Positions 33,927-41,938 of a stretch of DNA of 42,132 nucleotides are shown here, piece by piece (the stretch's first letter is position 1; each line of letters begins with the position of its first letter). The notes beneath the pieces are model-generated. The model was not told the DNA's origin. It saw only the letters and a program-made list of their open reading frames with translations, and made no database searches. The stretch is from Treponema sp. (GTDB taxonomy: Bacteria > Spirochaetota > Spirochaetia > Treponematales > Breznakiellaceae). Where the stretch lies: the NCBI GenBank assembly GCA_031265435.1, contig JAISCR010000001.1, forward strand, positions 1 through 42,132. Reading direction: 5' to 3'. The translations under genes were made by a program, and so were the position numbers.

Positions 33927-34787
33927 TTACTGGAGAAGCTGAAGCACTGTCTGACTCCTCTGATTGGCCTGAGCCAGCATTGCGGTTCCGGACTGACTAA
34001 GGATCTGGTTTTTGGTATAACCGACCATCTCATTAGCCATGTTGGTATCCCGAATGCGGGATTCGGAGGCCTGCAGATTTTCAGCCCCTATGTCGAGGCC
34101 GCGGACCGCATGCTCCAGACGGTTCTGGTAGGCGCCAAGATCAGCACGCTGCTTGTTAATTCTCTTGAGCGCTTCATCGAGGGTTCCAATGGCACGGTTG
34201 GCACTGTCAGGACTTGACAGTGAAAGAATTGAATCGTCACCGACATTGCGGACCCCGAGGGACTTGGCAGTCATGGTGCCGATATATACCCGTTCACGTT
34301 GATCCATGTTGGCGCCGATATGGAGCCACATAGAAGCAGTAATCACGTTCTCGCCGATTTCCCGCCCGAACCTTCCGGTCAGAAGATTCATTCCGTTGAA
34401 CTGAGCATGGGAGGCAATCCGATCTACTTCATCGATCAAGGCCGAAACCTCAACCTGAATGTACATCCGATCTTCCGCGGAATAAATACCGTTGGAAGAC
34501 TGCACGGCCAGTTCACGCATGCGCTGAATAATGTCTTCGGATTCCTGGAGATAACCTTCCGTAGTCTGAATCAACGAAATACCGTTCTGGGCGTTTGTTG
34601 ACGCCTGATTCAAACCGCGGATCTGGGACCGCATCTTCTCAGAAACAGCGAGTCCCGAAGCATCATCACCGGCGCGGTTGATCCGCAAGCCGCTCGACAG
34701 CTTCTCCATGCTCTTGTCCAGATAATTCTGGGTGACTTTGAGGGATCTGTCGGCAAACATTGCGCTAAGGTTGTGATTGATAATCAT
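33927..34787 (-). CDS. flaB: FlaB-type periplasmic flagellin
   Basis: A 286-aa core protein of the spirochaete periplasmic flagellum. The start [17 protein letters not shown] at 34787, behind AAAGGAG, is characteristic of spirochaetal FlaB. The conserved N-terminal D0/D1 region ([20 protein letters not shown]) and C-terminal [17 protein letters not shown] block are complete, and the variable middle domain is short, as in this family. FlaB lacks a signal peptide and is exported by the flagellar apparatus. The gene stands alone with a sigma-28-like promoter and a long structured leader. Several FlaB paralogues are usual in treponemes. Confidence 0.95.
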   Translation of the reverse strand: MIINHNLSAMFADRSLKVTQNYLDKSMEKLSSGLRINRAGDDASGLAVSEKMRSQIRGLNQASTNAQNGISLIQTTEGYLQESEDIIQRMRELAVQSSNGIYSAEDRMYIQVEVSALIDEVDRIASHAQFNGMNLLTGRFGREIGENVITASMWLHIGANMDQRERVYIGTMTAKSLGVRNVGDDSILSLSSPDSANRAIGTLDEALKRINKQRADLGAYQNRLEHAVRGLDIGAENLQASESRIRDTNMANEMVGYTKNQILSQSGTAMLAQANQRSQTVLQLLQ

Positions 34788-35034
34788 AAAACACTCCTTT
34801 GGAGTTTTCAGCGTTCCTGCCCCTGTGGCAGAAATCACCGTAGCATCCATGCTGATGAAAACTTTTATGTTTTCATTTTTGGAACATCCCCAACGGAGAC
34901 GCTCCACGGATTTTAATCCGTTGTGCCACTGTTGCCCTCAATCCGTCCGTCCCCGGAAGAATGAGGGGGAACCGTTAAGTTCCACCCCGCCCGGAATCAG
35001 GAGGCCCAACGGGCGCGTGATCCCGGGCGGTATC
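34788..35034 (-). promoter_or_regulatory. long structured 5' leader of flaB
   Basis: About 247 nt separate the predicted start from the ATG and hold no gene. Five hairpins can be drawn: CCGCCCGG (34987-34994)/CCGGGCGG (35023-35030) enclosing GCCC/GGGC (35004-35014); ACGGATT (34906-34912)/AATCCGT (34915-34921); ATGAAAAC (34855-34862)/GTTTTCAT (34869-34876); and CTGCC (34817-34821)/GGCAG (34827-34831). A role in mRNA stability or translational control is likely but unproven. Confidence 0.55.
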
Positions 35035-35041
35035 ATTATAA

Positions 35042-35068
35042 ATATCGGATTTTGAAAATTTACCTTTA
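35042..35068 (-). promoter_or_regulatory. sigma-28 (FliA) type promoter of flaB
   Basis: On the minus strand TAAA (35068-35065), 15 nt, then TCCGATAT (35049-35042). The sigma-28 consensus is TAAA-N15-GCCGATAA; spacing is exact and six of eight -10 bases match. Confidence 0.7.
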
Positions 35069-35089
35069 GGGTATTTTTTTTATGTTGTA

Positions 35090-35100
35090 TATACTATAAT
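35090..35100 (+). promoter_or_regulatory. -10 region for the GH42 gene
   Basis: TATACTATAAT gives two overlapping -10 hexamers (TATAAT at 35095-35100), 20 nt before the ATG. No convincing -35 is seen; a T run lies there. Confidence 0.45.
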
Positions 35101-35120
35101 TCCGCACAGAGGAGACAGAA

Positions 35121-37148
35121 ATGAAAGCAGGCCTTAATGACGGAGTATATCCTCCCATTGTTGCAAATTTTCCCCATATTCTTCACGGAGGAGACTATAA
35201 CCCCGATCAGTGGCTAAAACAGAAGGATACCATCTGGAAGGAAGACATGCGCCTGGCAAGACTTGCCGGCATCAACAGCCTTTCGGTCGGGATCTTCGCC
35301 TGGACTGCCCTGGAAAGCGCCGAAGGCGAGTATCATTTTGAATGGCTTGATGAAGTGATGGACATGCTGGCAAAAAACGGCATCGTCGCCGTGCTGGCTA
35401 CCCCTTCCGGCGCCCGGCCTGCCTGGATGAGTCAACGCTACCCGGAGGTGCTTCGGGTGAACCGGAAACGCACGCGGAATCTCCACGGCGCAAGGCATAA
35501 CCACTGCCTCTCCTCCCCTGTTTACCGGGAAAAGGTGAGGCTTATCAATACCAAACTGGCGGAACGCTACAAAGACCACCCCGCTCTGGGAGTATGGCAT
35601 ATTTCCAACGAATACGGCGGAGAATGCCACTGTCCCCTCTGCCAGGAACGTTTCCGGGAGTACCTGAAGAAGAAATACGGCAGCATTGAGGCCCTCAACG
35701 AGGCCTGGTGGACCGGTTTCTGGAGCCATACCTATACCGACTGGTCGCAGGTGGAAAGCCCCAGCCCTATCGGCGAAGAGAGCACCCACGGCCTCAATCT
35801 GGACTGGATGCGCTTTACCACCGAGCAATTCAGGGACTTCTACCTCTGGGAAATCGCCCCCCTGAGGCAGTTTACCCCAAAAATCCCCTGTACGACGAAC
35901 CTCATGGGTACATATCCGGGCATAGACTATTTCCGTCTGGCGGAAGTCCTTGATATTGCATCCTGGGACTCCTACCCCCAGTGGACGGGAACTGCGGAGG
36001 ATATTGCCCTGGGCGTGGAATTTTCCTTCAGGCACGATCTTACCCGCAGCCTTAAAAAGCGGCCCTTCATGCTGATGGAATCTTCCCCCTCGGCTACCAA
36101 CTGGCGGCCTGTAACCAAGCTCCACCGGCCCAATGTACACATGCTCCAGTCCATGCAGGCCCTGGCCCACGGTTCCGACACGGTACAGTACTTCCAGTTC
36201 CGCAAGGGCCGGGGTTCTTCGGAAAAGTTCCACGGAGCGGTGGTGGATCACGAGGGAACGGAAAACACAAGAGTCTTTGCCGATGTAAAGGCCGTGGGAG
36301 AGCGGCTCAGGGGCCTTGACGGCCTTGTGGGAGCGGCAACGCCTTCAAGGGCCGCGATTATCTACGACTGGAATGTCCGCTGGATCCTGGACGATATCAA
36401 GGGCCTTCTGCAGGCCAAACACGGTTATGAAAAAACGGTAATCGAACACTACTCCTGTTTCTGGCAAATGGGCATCCCCGTGGATATTATCGACTCGAAA
36501 CAGAGCCTTGAAGGCTACGATCTTGTCGTTGCCCCCATGCTCTACATGATCCGTGACGGGGTTGCCGAAGCCATTGAGACCTTTGTCAAAAAAGGCGGCA
36601 CATTTGTCGCAACATATATTACAGGCTATACCGATGAAAACGATCTCTGTTTTACCGGAGGTTTCCCCGGCCCCCTCAAGGAGATTCTGGGCATCTGGTG
36701 CGAAGAGATCGACTCCCTGTATCCCCGGGACAGAAACAGTATCAACTGGAAAAACAAAAAATACGAAGTGTACGATTTCTGCGAACTCATTCATTCAAGG
36801 GGCGCGGAAGTACCGGCAAGTTACGGCAGCGATTTCTACTCAGGCCGCCCCGCCCTTACGGTGAACAGTTACGGCAAGGGTAAAGCCTGGTTCATTGCGG
36901 CCCGTACCGGACTTGATTTCCTGCAGGATTTCTACCGTGACAGAGCGAAGGACTGCGGCCTTAAACCCGCCCTGGATACCGTGCTTCCCAGGGGAGTTAC
37001 CGCCCAGATCCGCAGTACCGGGAAAAAGGACTACATCTTTGTGATGAACTTTAGCCCGGAAAAACAAAACGTAGACGCGGGGAATTTGGGAAAAAAGACG
37101 CTGGAGGCCTACGAAACATGGATTATTGAGAGACAGGAGAATTCATGA
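35121..37148 (+). CDS. GH42 beta-galactosidase
   Basis: A 675-aa cytoplasmic glycosidase. The N-terminal LHGGDYNPDQW and GIFAWTALE blocks are typical GH42. The acid/base is Glu164 (HISNEYGG), the nucleophile Glu320 (FMLMESSPSATNW). A zinc site is complete: Cys129, Cys169, Cys171 and Cys174, spaced as in the Thermus enzyme. A trimerisation and C-terminal domain follow, giving normal family length. It releases beta-linked galactose from oligosaccharides. GGAG precedes the ATG. Its stop overlaps the next start by 4 nt (ATGA), so the two products are made together. Divergent from flaB. Confidence 0.92.
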   Translation: MKAGLNDGVYPPIVANFPHILHGGDYNPDQWLKQKDTIWKEDMRLARLAGINSLSVGIFAWTALESAEGEYHFEWLDEVMDMLAKNGIVAVLATPSGARPAWMSQRYPEVLRVNRKRTRNLHGARHNHCLSSPVYREKVRLINTKLAERYKDHPALGVWHISNEYGGECHCPLCQERFREYLKKKYGSIEALNEAWWTGFWSHTYTDWSQVESPSPIGEESTHGLNLDWMRFTTEQFRDFYLWEIAPLRQFTPKIPCTTNLMGTYPGIDYFRLAEVLDIASWDSYPQWTGTAEDIALGVEFSFRHDLTRSLKKRPFMLMESSPSATNWRPVTKLHRPNVHMLQSMQALAHGSDTVQYFQFRKGRGSSEKFHGAVVDHEGTENTRVFADVKAVGERLRGLDGLVGAATPSRAAIIYDWNVRWILDDIKGLLQAKHGYEKTVIEHYSCFWQMGIPVDIIDSKQSLEGYDLVVAPMLYMIRDGVAEAIETFVKKGGTFVATYITGYTDENDLCFTGGFPGPLKEILGIWCEEIDSLYPRDRNSINWKNKKYEVYDFCELIHSRGAEVPASYGSDFYSGRPALTVNSYGKGKAWFIAARTGLDFLQDFYRDRAKDCGLKPALDTVLPRGVTAQIRSTGKKDYIFVMNFSPEKQNVDAGNLGKKTLEAYETWIIERQENS

Positions 37149-38245
37149 AAATCGTTAAAGCAAAAGAAACCATGAGCGCCAGGGAACGTGTGCAAAAAAC
37201 CTTCGCCCATGAGAAAACCGACCGGGTAACTATCGGGTACGATTACAACGAGGGTATTCACCGCCGCTTAAAGGAAGCCTTGGGAATAGGGGAAACCGAT
37301 GAGGAAGGACTCCTTCAGGCTCTGGGTGTGGATTACCGGGGTATAAACGCACCCTATACCGGAAAACCGCTCTTCCCGGAAATTCCGAACCGGCAGAGGA
37401 ATCAGCTTGAAGGCTGTGTGATGCGCTGGGTAGAACACGGTTCCGGCGGCTATTGGGATTTCTGCGACTTTCCTCTCCGGGACGCCGATGACGAAGCCTT
37501 TGCCGCTTTCCCTGTTCCCAATCCCGATGATTTCGACTATGAGGCTGCCCTGGAAGAGGCCAAAACCTGCGGAAAGGATTACGGCCTTTATATCGGCGGT
37601 TCCGGTACACCGGACATCATCAATTCAAACGGCAGGATAATGGGCATGGAGGATGTTCTCTGCCACCTCCAGGGGCAAAATGAAGCGGCTCTGGCCTTTA
37701 TGCGCCGCCGGGCGGATTTTCAATTAAAAAACCTTGAGCGTCTTCTGGATAAATGTAAAGACTACATTGACTTTGTCTGGTTTGGCGAGGATCTGGGTAC
37801 CCAGCATTCCCCCATGATAAGCCGGGAATTGTATCTTGAAACCATGAAACCCATACACCGGACATTCTTCGACCTTGCCAAAGCCTACGGCAAGCCCGGC
37901 ATCGTCCATACCTGCGGTTCATCAAGCTGGGTCTACGAGGATTTTATCGAAATGGGGGTTTCGGGTGTTGACACCCTGCAGCCTGAGGCGGCCAACATGG
38001 CCCCCGAATACCTCAAGGCCCGTTTCGGTAACAGGCTTTGCTACCGGGGCTGTATCTCCACCGCCGGGCCCCTGGCCTACGGTACACCGGAGGAAGTCCG
38101 GGAGAACGTGCGGCATACCCTGGAAATCATGATGGACGGTTACGGCTATCATTTCGCGCCGACTCATCAGATTCAGGACAATACCCCGGTAGAAAACGTA
38201 GTCGCCATGTATCAGGCGGCCCATGATTTCGGGGTATACCGGTAG
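37145..38245 (+). CDS. UroD-fold (methyltransferase-like) protein
   Basis: A 366-aa protein of the uroporphyrinogen decarboxylase superfamily. The start MSARERVQKTFAHEKTDRV region is the family's opening helix. It is not a haem enzyme by context. A His-x-Cys (IVHTCGSS, about residue 257) and a later Cys (CYRGCIST, about 303) resemble the zinc ligands of MtaA/CmuA-type corrinoid methyltransferases. Relatives are often found beside glycosidases in host-associated bacteria, where their role is unknown. Translation is coupled to the GH42 gene (4-nt overlap). Confidence 0.65.
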   Translation: MKIVKAKETMSARERVQKTFAHEKTDRVTIGYDYNEGIHRRLKEALGIGETDEEGLLQALGVDYRGINAPYTGKPLFPEIPNRQRNQLEGCVMRWVEHGSGGYWDFCDFPLRDADDEAFAAFPVPNPDDFDYEAALEEAKTCGKDYGLYIGGSGTPDIINSNGRIMGMEDVLCHLQGQNEAALAFMRRRADFQLKNLERLLDKCKDYIDFVWFGEDLGTQHSPMISRELYLETMKPIHRTFFDLAKAYGKPGIVHTCGSSSWVYEDFIEMGVSGVDTLQPEAANMAPEYLKARFGNRLCYRGCISTAGPLAYGTPEEVRENVRHTLEIMMDGYGYHFAPTHQIQDNTPVENVVAMYQAAHDFGVYR

Positions 38246-38327
38246 GGCAGTCCCATGCACAGCAGGATGAGTCTGTTCAGTGTTTCAACTTTCACATTGG
38301 TATCAATCTTTATCAATAAATCACGTA

Positions 38328-38357
38328 ATGACAAGCCTCTGCCCCTCATGCTACAAT
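38328..38357 (+). promoter_or_regulatory. promoter before the hsdM remnant
   Basis: ATGACA (38328-38333), 18 nt, TACAAT (38352-38357); the ATG at 38364 begins 6 nt later, so any mRNA would be leaderless. Confidence 0.45.
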
Positions 38358-38363
38358 ATCCCC

Positions 38364-38591
38364 ATGCCCAGACCCGCTAGACTCGCCTACGGGCAGGAAA
38401 GCAACCACACCACCTGGCGCCTCGCCAAGATGAACCTCGCCATCCGGGGCATTGAAAGCTCCCAGGTCAAGAGGGGGGAAGCCTCCCCCCTGGCTCCAGC
38501 CCTGCGGTCTTCCGCCACCCCCCTCAACGGAGGCTCCGCCCCCGTAACGCCCCCGCCCTTCCCCCGCGGCAAAAGGATGCGGCGGGTATGA
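38364..38591 (+). pseudogene. hsdM remnant (type I modification methylase)
   Basis: A 75-codon frame whose first half matches the type I DNA methylase HsdM just after its catalytic region: [20 protein letters not shown], a near-standard HsdM block. The next 100 bp (38471-38570) are C-rich, low-complexity and palindromic and do not look like HsdM. The frame then closes with KRMRRV and a TGA that overlaps the following ATG by 4 nt, the usual hsdM-hsdS junction. N-terminal, catalytic NPPF and C-terminal parts are missing, so it cannot methylate DNA. Confidence 0.75.
38471..38570 (+). repeat. C-rich palindromic insert in hsdM remnant
   Basis: A 100-bp stretch with extreme C bias on this strand and short palindromes (GGGGGAAG/CCTCCCCC at its start, CGGAGGCTCCG near 38528). 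It replaces most of the hsdM C-terminal half and keeps the frame open. It may be a small mobile palindromic repeat. Confidence 0.5.
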
Positions 38592-38771
38592 GCAGGAAAG
38601 GCTGGCGGGAGTACAAGCCGTCTGAATATCTGGTTAAAGGACCGGGAATTGTCAATGGGAAAAATACAATATAATGCTAAACAGGTAGAATCGCTTGAAA
38701 AAATCAGAGATACATTGTTGCCACGGTTGATGAACGGAGAAATTTCATTAATTAACGGGAGAAATATCTGA
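38588..38771 (+). pseudogene. hsdS remnant (type I specificity subunit)
   Basis: Two out-of-frame pieces. A 28-codon start (38588-38674) reads [15 protein letters not shown], like the first residues of HsdS. A second frame (38655-38771) reads NAKQVESLEKIRDTLLPRLM then NGEIS, the standard C-terminal end of HsdS. The whole DNA-recognition part between them is gone. The second piece has the AT-rich composition of the following gene, the first has not, so the junction near 38650 is a recombination or deletion point. The hsdS stop (TGA 38769-38771) is 1 nt before the next start. Confidence 0.75.
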
Positions 38772-38772
38772 T

Positions 38773-40833
38773 ATGCACGTTAATGCTGATATAAAAGATG
38801 TTGTACGAAATTACGAATTAAGCAATGAAGACGGCTTTTTGTTTTGCCTGTTTGAGGCGGTGTCGAACGCCTTGTATTGTTCCATGGAAAATCAGAACAT
38901 TAGGATAAGAGTAAATTTGACCAGGCAATATAGGGCAAACGAAATTAATAAAGATACAGATAATTATATTCAATCCTTCAAAATTGAAGACAACGGAATA
39001 GGGTTTACCAGTGAAAATTTTGATAAATTTACCAAAACAATATACAAGACAAACCACGAAGGTGGCAAGGGGTCGGGGAGGATTGCGTTCCTTAAAGTGT
39101 TTTCCGACGTAAAAATTGAGAGTGTCTTTCGCGAAGACGGAAATGTTTACCGGCGCGCCTTTAGTTTTGACGCCGAGACTGTAAGAGACAATAAAAAGCC
39201 GCTTGATCCACCCGAAGAAAATAAAACAACTGTTACGTTTAAAAAAATAAAGCCTGAATTCCAAGAAACTACCAAAAGGAATGTTGACTACTATCAAAAA
39301 GAACTGCTCCGGCATTTCTATATTTTTCTTTATTATCTTATGGAAAACAAAAAGAGTTTTGAAATTCGGTTGATAGACGACAGCGGAAAGGAGTCCGAGC
39401 GGGTTATAGATACTGCCATGTTGGGTAAAGACAAAGTTGAAAAAGAAGAATTTACTATTGAAGACAAGTTAGGCTTGAATGGATTGAACAATACTGTCAA
39501 TTTTGAGCTATTACATATCAAAACAAAAAACATCGAAGAAAACAAAGCTTTCTATGTGGTGGATGAACGTTCCGCAGGAGAAATAGCCAATCTTGACCTT
39601 CCTCCAAACCTTTTGGGTGACGAATCGGGATTTGATTATTATTACTACGCTTATCTAAAATCACCGTTTTTTGGAAGATTTTTGAATGAATCCCGGACAA
39701 AACTATCCCTTCCCAGAGAAAAGAAGAATCAGGATGAGAAAATCATTACCGAAGAAAAAATACAAAAAATCATGAAGGAAAAAATAACCAAATTCCTTAG
39801 CTATGAACTTAGTGTACTCAACCAAAAGAATGAAGCCAGGGTAATAGAAGCGTTGAAAGACAAAGACAACAACAAAGTAGAAAATGCCAGAGGGTATTTG
39901 TATATTTTATCCGATGATGAAACAAAACAAAAACTGCTTAATACAATAAAATACAGTGATGATAAAAAGAAAATTTTATCGAAAATTAGAAATTTCCACG
40001 AGGAATTACAGGAAAAAACTATAACACAAATTAATCGAACCGTTGAACTGTTGAAAAATGATAAAAAAAATGAAATAGACTTTGAAGATTTTGAAAGGAA
40101 ATTTACGCTTTTGTCTGAACAGGCAAATATAGAAAATTCGGTAAACCTGTCCAGTTACATCATGTACCGAAAGTATATTTTAGATCTTCTCGATGAAGGT
40201 ATTCATGTCTATGAAAAAAGCAGGAAACAGAATGAGGGGTTTTTTCACAACTTATTGATGCCCAAAGGAAGCATAGACACAAAAAATTCCAATCTTTGGC
40301 TTATTGATGATATGTTTCTCTATTTTGAAGGCACAAGCGAAGCGTCTATTGAGGATATTGAAATAGGAGGAAATAAAGTCATTAGGGAATTGACGAAAGA
40401 CGAAAAGGAGATGCTGAATGAATTTAACAAAAAACGCTTAAAAAAAAGAATAGATTTACTTTTCTTTCCCGAAGAAAAAAAGTGCATTATCATCGAGTTG
40501 AAAGATCCTAAGGTTGGTATTGATGATAATATCTCTCAAATGGATAAGTATGCAAAACTTCTGGCCAATTTTGTTAAGCCTGAATTTTCCATTGAGAATT
40601 TTTTTACCTATCTCATAACTGATAACTTCAATAAATATGATAAACCCGGAAACGGATACCGAAAAATTTACGGCATAGATGGGTTTGTGCGAAACTCGGT
40701 TAATATTACAAGTTACGAGAATGATAATACCATCGCCGATCAGTATTCAGAGGTAATACGATATACTGACATTCATAAAAGAGCAAGTAACAGAAATCGG
40801 ATATACATTGAAAAGCTAAATATAAGGAAATGA
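38773..40833 (+). CDS. GHKL ATPase with C-terminal PD-(D/E)XK-like domain
   Basis: A 686-aa protein, intact and markedly AT-rich. Residues 1-160 are a GHKL (Hsp90/MutL/MORC-type) ATPase: N box FEAVSNAL (Glu28, Asn32), G1 box EDNGIGF (Asp73) and G2 box GGKGSGRI (97-104). A transducer-like region follows with ESRTKLSLPRE (306-315). Residues 320-480 are charged and probably coiled-coil. NLWLIDDMFLYFEG (507-520) starts the last domain. It carries Asp561 (RIDLLFF), Glu575 and Lys577 (IIIELKDP), a PD-(D/E)XK-like nuclease pattern. GHKL ATPases of this kind are known from restriction-modification loci. The start lies 1 nt after the hsdS remnant stop. Probable anti-phage effector or accessory factor; activity not shown. 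Confidence 0.75.
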   Translation: MHVNADIKDVVRNYELSNEDGFLFCLFEAVSNALYCSMENQNIRIRVNLTRQYRANEINKDTDNYIQSFKIEDNGIGFTSENFDKFTKTIYKTNHEGGKGSGRIAFLKVFSDVKIESVFREDGNVYRRAFSFDAETVRDNKKPLDPPEENKTTVTFKKIKPEFQETTKRNVDYYQKELLRHFYIFLYYLMENKKSFEIRLIDDSGKESERVIDTAMLGKDKVEKEEFTIEDKLGLNGLNNTVNFELLHIKTKNIEENKAFYVVDERSAGEIANLDLPPNLLGDESGFDYYYYAYLKSPFFGRFLNESRTKLSLPREKKNQDEKIITEEKIQKIMKEKITKFLSYELSVLNQKNEARVIEALKDKDNNKVENARGYLYILSDDETKQKLLNTIKYSDDKKKILSKIRNFHEELQEKTITQINRTVELLKNDKKNEIDFEDFERKFTLLSEQANIENSVNLSSYIMYRKYILDLLDEGIHVYEKSRKQNEGFFHNLLMPKGSIDTKNSNLWLIDDMFLYFEGTSEASIEDIEIGGNKVIRELTKDEKEMLNEFNKKRLKKRIDLLFFPEEKKCIIIELKDPKVGIDDNISQMDKYAKLLANFVKPEFSIENFFTYLITDNFNKYDKPGNGYRKIYGIDGFVRNSVNITSYENDNTIADQYSEVIRYTDIHKRASNRNRIYIEKLNIRK

Positions 40834-41177
40834 GGAAGTTTTTGGCTAAAATCATCACTAAAGAACATGATAGGAAAAGCCCTCGTCAGTTCATTGGAAG
40901 TATTACTATGTTCCCTCTATCCTTCCTAACCTTCTGCATAGAACTCTACGCCGAGCACAAAAACATCGCCAGCCCCGCTGTCTACAGCCTGTTTGTCAAA
41001 ACCGGCCTTCTGGATATGCTTGTTTCCGATTATGAGGATTTACACGGCATGTCGTTTGAATACCTTATGCAATTCTTCGATGATTACCTAAAGCCGCCGC
41101 TTGAGGCCGCGGAAAAATCGCCGGTGTACCCGTCTAGGGCGGAGCGTACAATTCCCCCTTCGGAGGAACATACATGA
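40830..41177 (+). CDS. DUF3791-type protein
   Basis: A frame of 115 residues; the DUF3791-like core is FCIELYAEHKNIASPAVYSL, then LLDMLVSDYEDLHGMSFEYL. Two starts are possible. ATG 40830 overlaps the ATPase stop by 4 nt. ATG 40908, behind GGAAG, gives an 89-aa protein of normal family length. Base composition changes from AT-rich to the local norm at about 40900, which favours the shorter form and marks the end of the imported segment. DUF3791 genes are regularly found beside DUF3990 genes, as here, and the pair is a likely toxin-antitoxin unit. The Pro-rich tail (about 90-115) is not typical. Confidence 0.65.
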   Translation: MRKFLAKIITKEHDRKSPRQFIGSITMFPLSFLTFCIELYAEHKNIASPAVYSLFVKTGLLDMLVSDYEDLHGMSFEYLMQFFDDYLKPPLEAAEKSPVYPSRAERTIPPSEEHT

Positions 41178-41665
41178 TTCTTTACCACGGTTCAACAGCG
41201 ATCATTGACAAGCCCCGAATAATAACAGCCGAATATGGCCGCGATTTCGGCGCCGGGTTTTATACCACCGGTATAAAGGAACAGGCCGTCCGGTGGGCAC
41301 GACGGAAAGCTAAAATTGAAACAAGAAAAGGCGTTACGGCAAAGGCGGTACTCTCAAAATATGAATTTGATGAAAAAAACTATGAACATCTGCGGGTTAT
41401 TCATTTCCCTGAACCACCGGCGGAATGGCTAAAACTGGTTTGCGGCTGTCGGAGCAGCATAGATTATCACCATGAATATGATATGGTTACCGGAAAAATC
41501 GCCAACGACAATGTGGGGGAAACGGTCTCCTTTGTCGTACAGGGGATCATGAAGCCGGAAGATGCCCTGGAACGGCTGAAATTTGAACAGATCAACAATC
41601 AAGTGTGCTTTTCCACTCCAAAAGCCTTGTCGTATCTGCGCTACACAGGCTTTGAGGAAGTATGA
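41174..41665 (+). CDS. DUF3990 protein, ADP-ribosyltransferase-like
   Basis: A 163-aa soluble protein of DUF3990. It opens with LYHGSTAIIDKP and then GRDFGAGFYTT, the H...Y pair expected of an ADP-ribosyltransferase (ART/PARP-like) NAD pocket. Near the end, EDALERLKFEQINNQVCFST carries a candidate third-motif acidic or Gln/Asn position. It overlaps the DUF3791 gene before it by 4 nt and is 1 nt from the DUF3791-like gene after it. I infer it is the toxin of a toxin-antitoxin cluster. The ART assignment rests on motif order, not on a structure. Confidence 0.7.
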   Translation: MILYHGSTAIIDKPRIITAEYGRDFGAGFYTTGIKEQAVRWARRKAKIETRKGVTAKAVLSKYEFDEKNYEHLRVIHFPEPPAEWLKLVCGCRSSIDYHHEYDMVTGKIANDNVGETVSFVVQGIMKPEDALERLKFEQINNQVCFSTPKALSYLRYTGFEEV

Positions 41666-41666
41666 T

Positions 41667-41879
41667 ATGGCTCACGGCATGGTAAAAGCAATAATTATCC
41701 CCGAAATAGTAAAACTCATAACCCAAAAATACGCTGTCCCTGAACGGAAAGCCCTGGATATGTTTTACACTTCCACCACCGCCGCCGCCCTCAACGATGA
41801 TGAAACCGGCCTTTACGGACAAAGCGCCCTCTATATTTTCTCACTCTTTGTTGAGGAAATGATAAATAAAGGTACATAA
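41667..41879 (+). CDS. second DUF3791-like small protein
   Basis: A 70-aa protein starting at 41667, behind GAGGAAG at the end of the DUF3990 gene. The VKLITQKYAVPERKALDMFY helix and the DDETGLYGQSALYIFSLFVEE block are typical of the short proteins that flank DUF3990. It differs from the first DUF3791-like gene product in sequence and may serve as antitoxin. The 59 nt to the next start hold no complete gene. Confidence 0.65.
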   Translation: MAHGMVKAIIIPEIVKLITQKYAVPERKALDMFYTSTTAAALNDDETGLYGQSALYIFSLFVEEMINKGT

Positions 41880-41938
41880 ATAACCGATAAGGGCGCCGTC
41901 AGTTCTGTACGAAGATTTTTGGAAAACGCGGGGATTAC

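Noticed and set aside
34788-34907. 40-residue N-terminal extension of FlaB
   Set aside because: FlaB starts with [10 protein letters not shown] in spirochaetes, and that ATG has its own ribosome-binding site.
35050-35062. A second TAAA closer to the flaB -10
   Set aside because: It leaves only 10 nt before CCGATA; the TAAA at 35065-35068 has the correct 15-nt spacing.
41880-41938. hicA toxin gene before hicB
   Set aside because: The gap is only 59 nt and contains no start with a HicA pattern.
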